Below, in pieces: positions 39,058 through 39,254 of a stretch of 39,254 bases of DNA. The position numbers and the translations under genes are program-made. Position 1 is the stretch's first letter, and each line of letters opens with the position of its first letter. The notes below the pieces were generated by a model. It worked only from the letters and a program-made list of their open reading frames with translations. It made no database searches and was not told the origin of the DNA. Source of the stretch: Alphaproteobacteria bacterium (GTDB lineage: Bacteria; Pseudomonadota; Alphaproteobacteria; Sphingomonadales; Sphingomonadaceae); contig JAUIIG010000026.1 of NCBI GenBank assembly GCA_030431875.1, positions 1 to 39,254 of the forward strand, written 5' to 3'.

Positions 39058-39254
39058 TCAGGCGGAAACGCGTTCCAGCAGGCGGCCCTGCAGCGAGCTG
39101 GGTCCCGCATGGACCAGTTCGGCGCGGACGATGTCACCGATGGCGAGCTCGCTGTCGAAGAACACGGACTGCAACCACGGCGACTTGCCCAGCCACTGGC
39201 CCGGCTTGCGGCCCTTGCGTTCGATCAGCACGTCGCAGGTCTTGCCCACGCTGG
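39058..39254 (-). CDS. miaB: tRNA-2-methylthio-N6-dimethylallyladenosine synthase MiaB (C-terminal fragment)
   Basis: Only the last 65 codons are in the window; the frame runs off the right edge. The segment VGKTCDVLIERKGRKPGQW and LGKSPWLQSVFF, then IGDIVRAELVHAGPSSLQGRL, is the TRAM domain of MiaB, a radical-SAM enzyme that thiomethylates position 37 of tRNAs. Position upstream of phoH-ybeY-corC is the common miaB context, although two exported-protein genes are inserted here on the opposite strand. Confidence 0.85.
   Translation of the reverse strand, partial: SVGKTCDVLIERKGRKPGQWLGKSPWLQSVFFDSELAIGDIVRAELVHAGPSSLQGRLLERVSA

Noticed and set aside
1-39254. CRISPR arrays, tRNA/rRNA genes, integrase or transposase genes
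   Set aside because: None was recognised on either strand by eye. No regularly spaced direct repeats of CRISPR size and no cloverleaf with CCA-type ends was found.

Overview
The window reads as a chromosomal stretch of a GC-rich alphaproteobacterium, most likely Sphingomonadales and probably the Erythrobacteraceae branch. This is inferred from gene content (plant-type glutamate-cysteine ligase, DUF1489, DUF3617, an MgtE transporter with acidic cytoplasmic domains, the ubiA / rsmE-gshA block and the phoH-ybeY-corC block). No rRNA or tRNA gene, insertion-sequence transposase, phage gene or CRISPR array was seen. Coding density is high, the longest non-coding stretch is about 290 bases, and several genes overlap by the ATGA or TGATG type. 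TTG and GTG starts are fairly common (536, 2678, 12155, 20186, 29699).

Layout. 1-6300: a truncated DUF3617 protein, an overlapping alpha/beta-hydrolase and glycosyltransferase pair, a YfgM-like TPR protein with BamB (outer-membrane protein assembly), and a large membrane protein of the isoprenylcysteine methyltransferase type. 6300-9510: ubiA (ubiquinone) divergent from rsmE and gshA (glutathione). 9588-12160: a VOC-fold gene divergent from the redox sensor gene soxR, with a near-canonical SoxR box between them, then a soluble winged-helix/TPR regulator. 12289-14306: a tautomerase, a YdeI/OmdA-like protein, a lipoprotein and a formate/nitrite-type channel. 14322-20171 (minus strand): a dciA-like gene, two tandem DsbA-like thiol oxidoreductases and smc. 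The dsb/smc junction is filled by a 271-bp element made of three inverted repeats. 20186-25540: mutY, a zinc-ribbon protein and a small membrane protein, then an overlapping serine hydrolase - nudC - FrnE-like run, a 70-residue protein and a DUF1489 protein.

25659-30184 looks the most accessory. It holds a cyclase-family lipoprotein, a small lipoprotein, an 868-residue secreted G8-domain/beta-helix protein resembling animal CEMIP/TMEM2 hyaluronidases, and a small secreted protein overlapping the end of that gene. 30363-39254 returns to housekeeping genes: mgtE, a cyclophilin, two overlapping secreted proteins (one a tandem SnoaL-like duplication), a LysR regulator, corC-ybeY-phoH, two exported proteins of unknown role, and the C-terminal TRAM part of miaB cut by the window edge.

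The observations most worth pursuing are the CEMIP-like protein, the three-stem palindromic element between dsb and smc, and the SoxR-box promoter that appears to point at the VOC gene, whose leader can fold over its ribosome-binding site.
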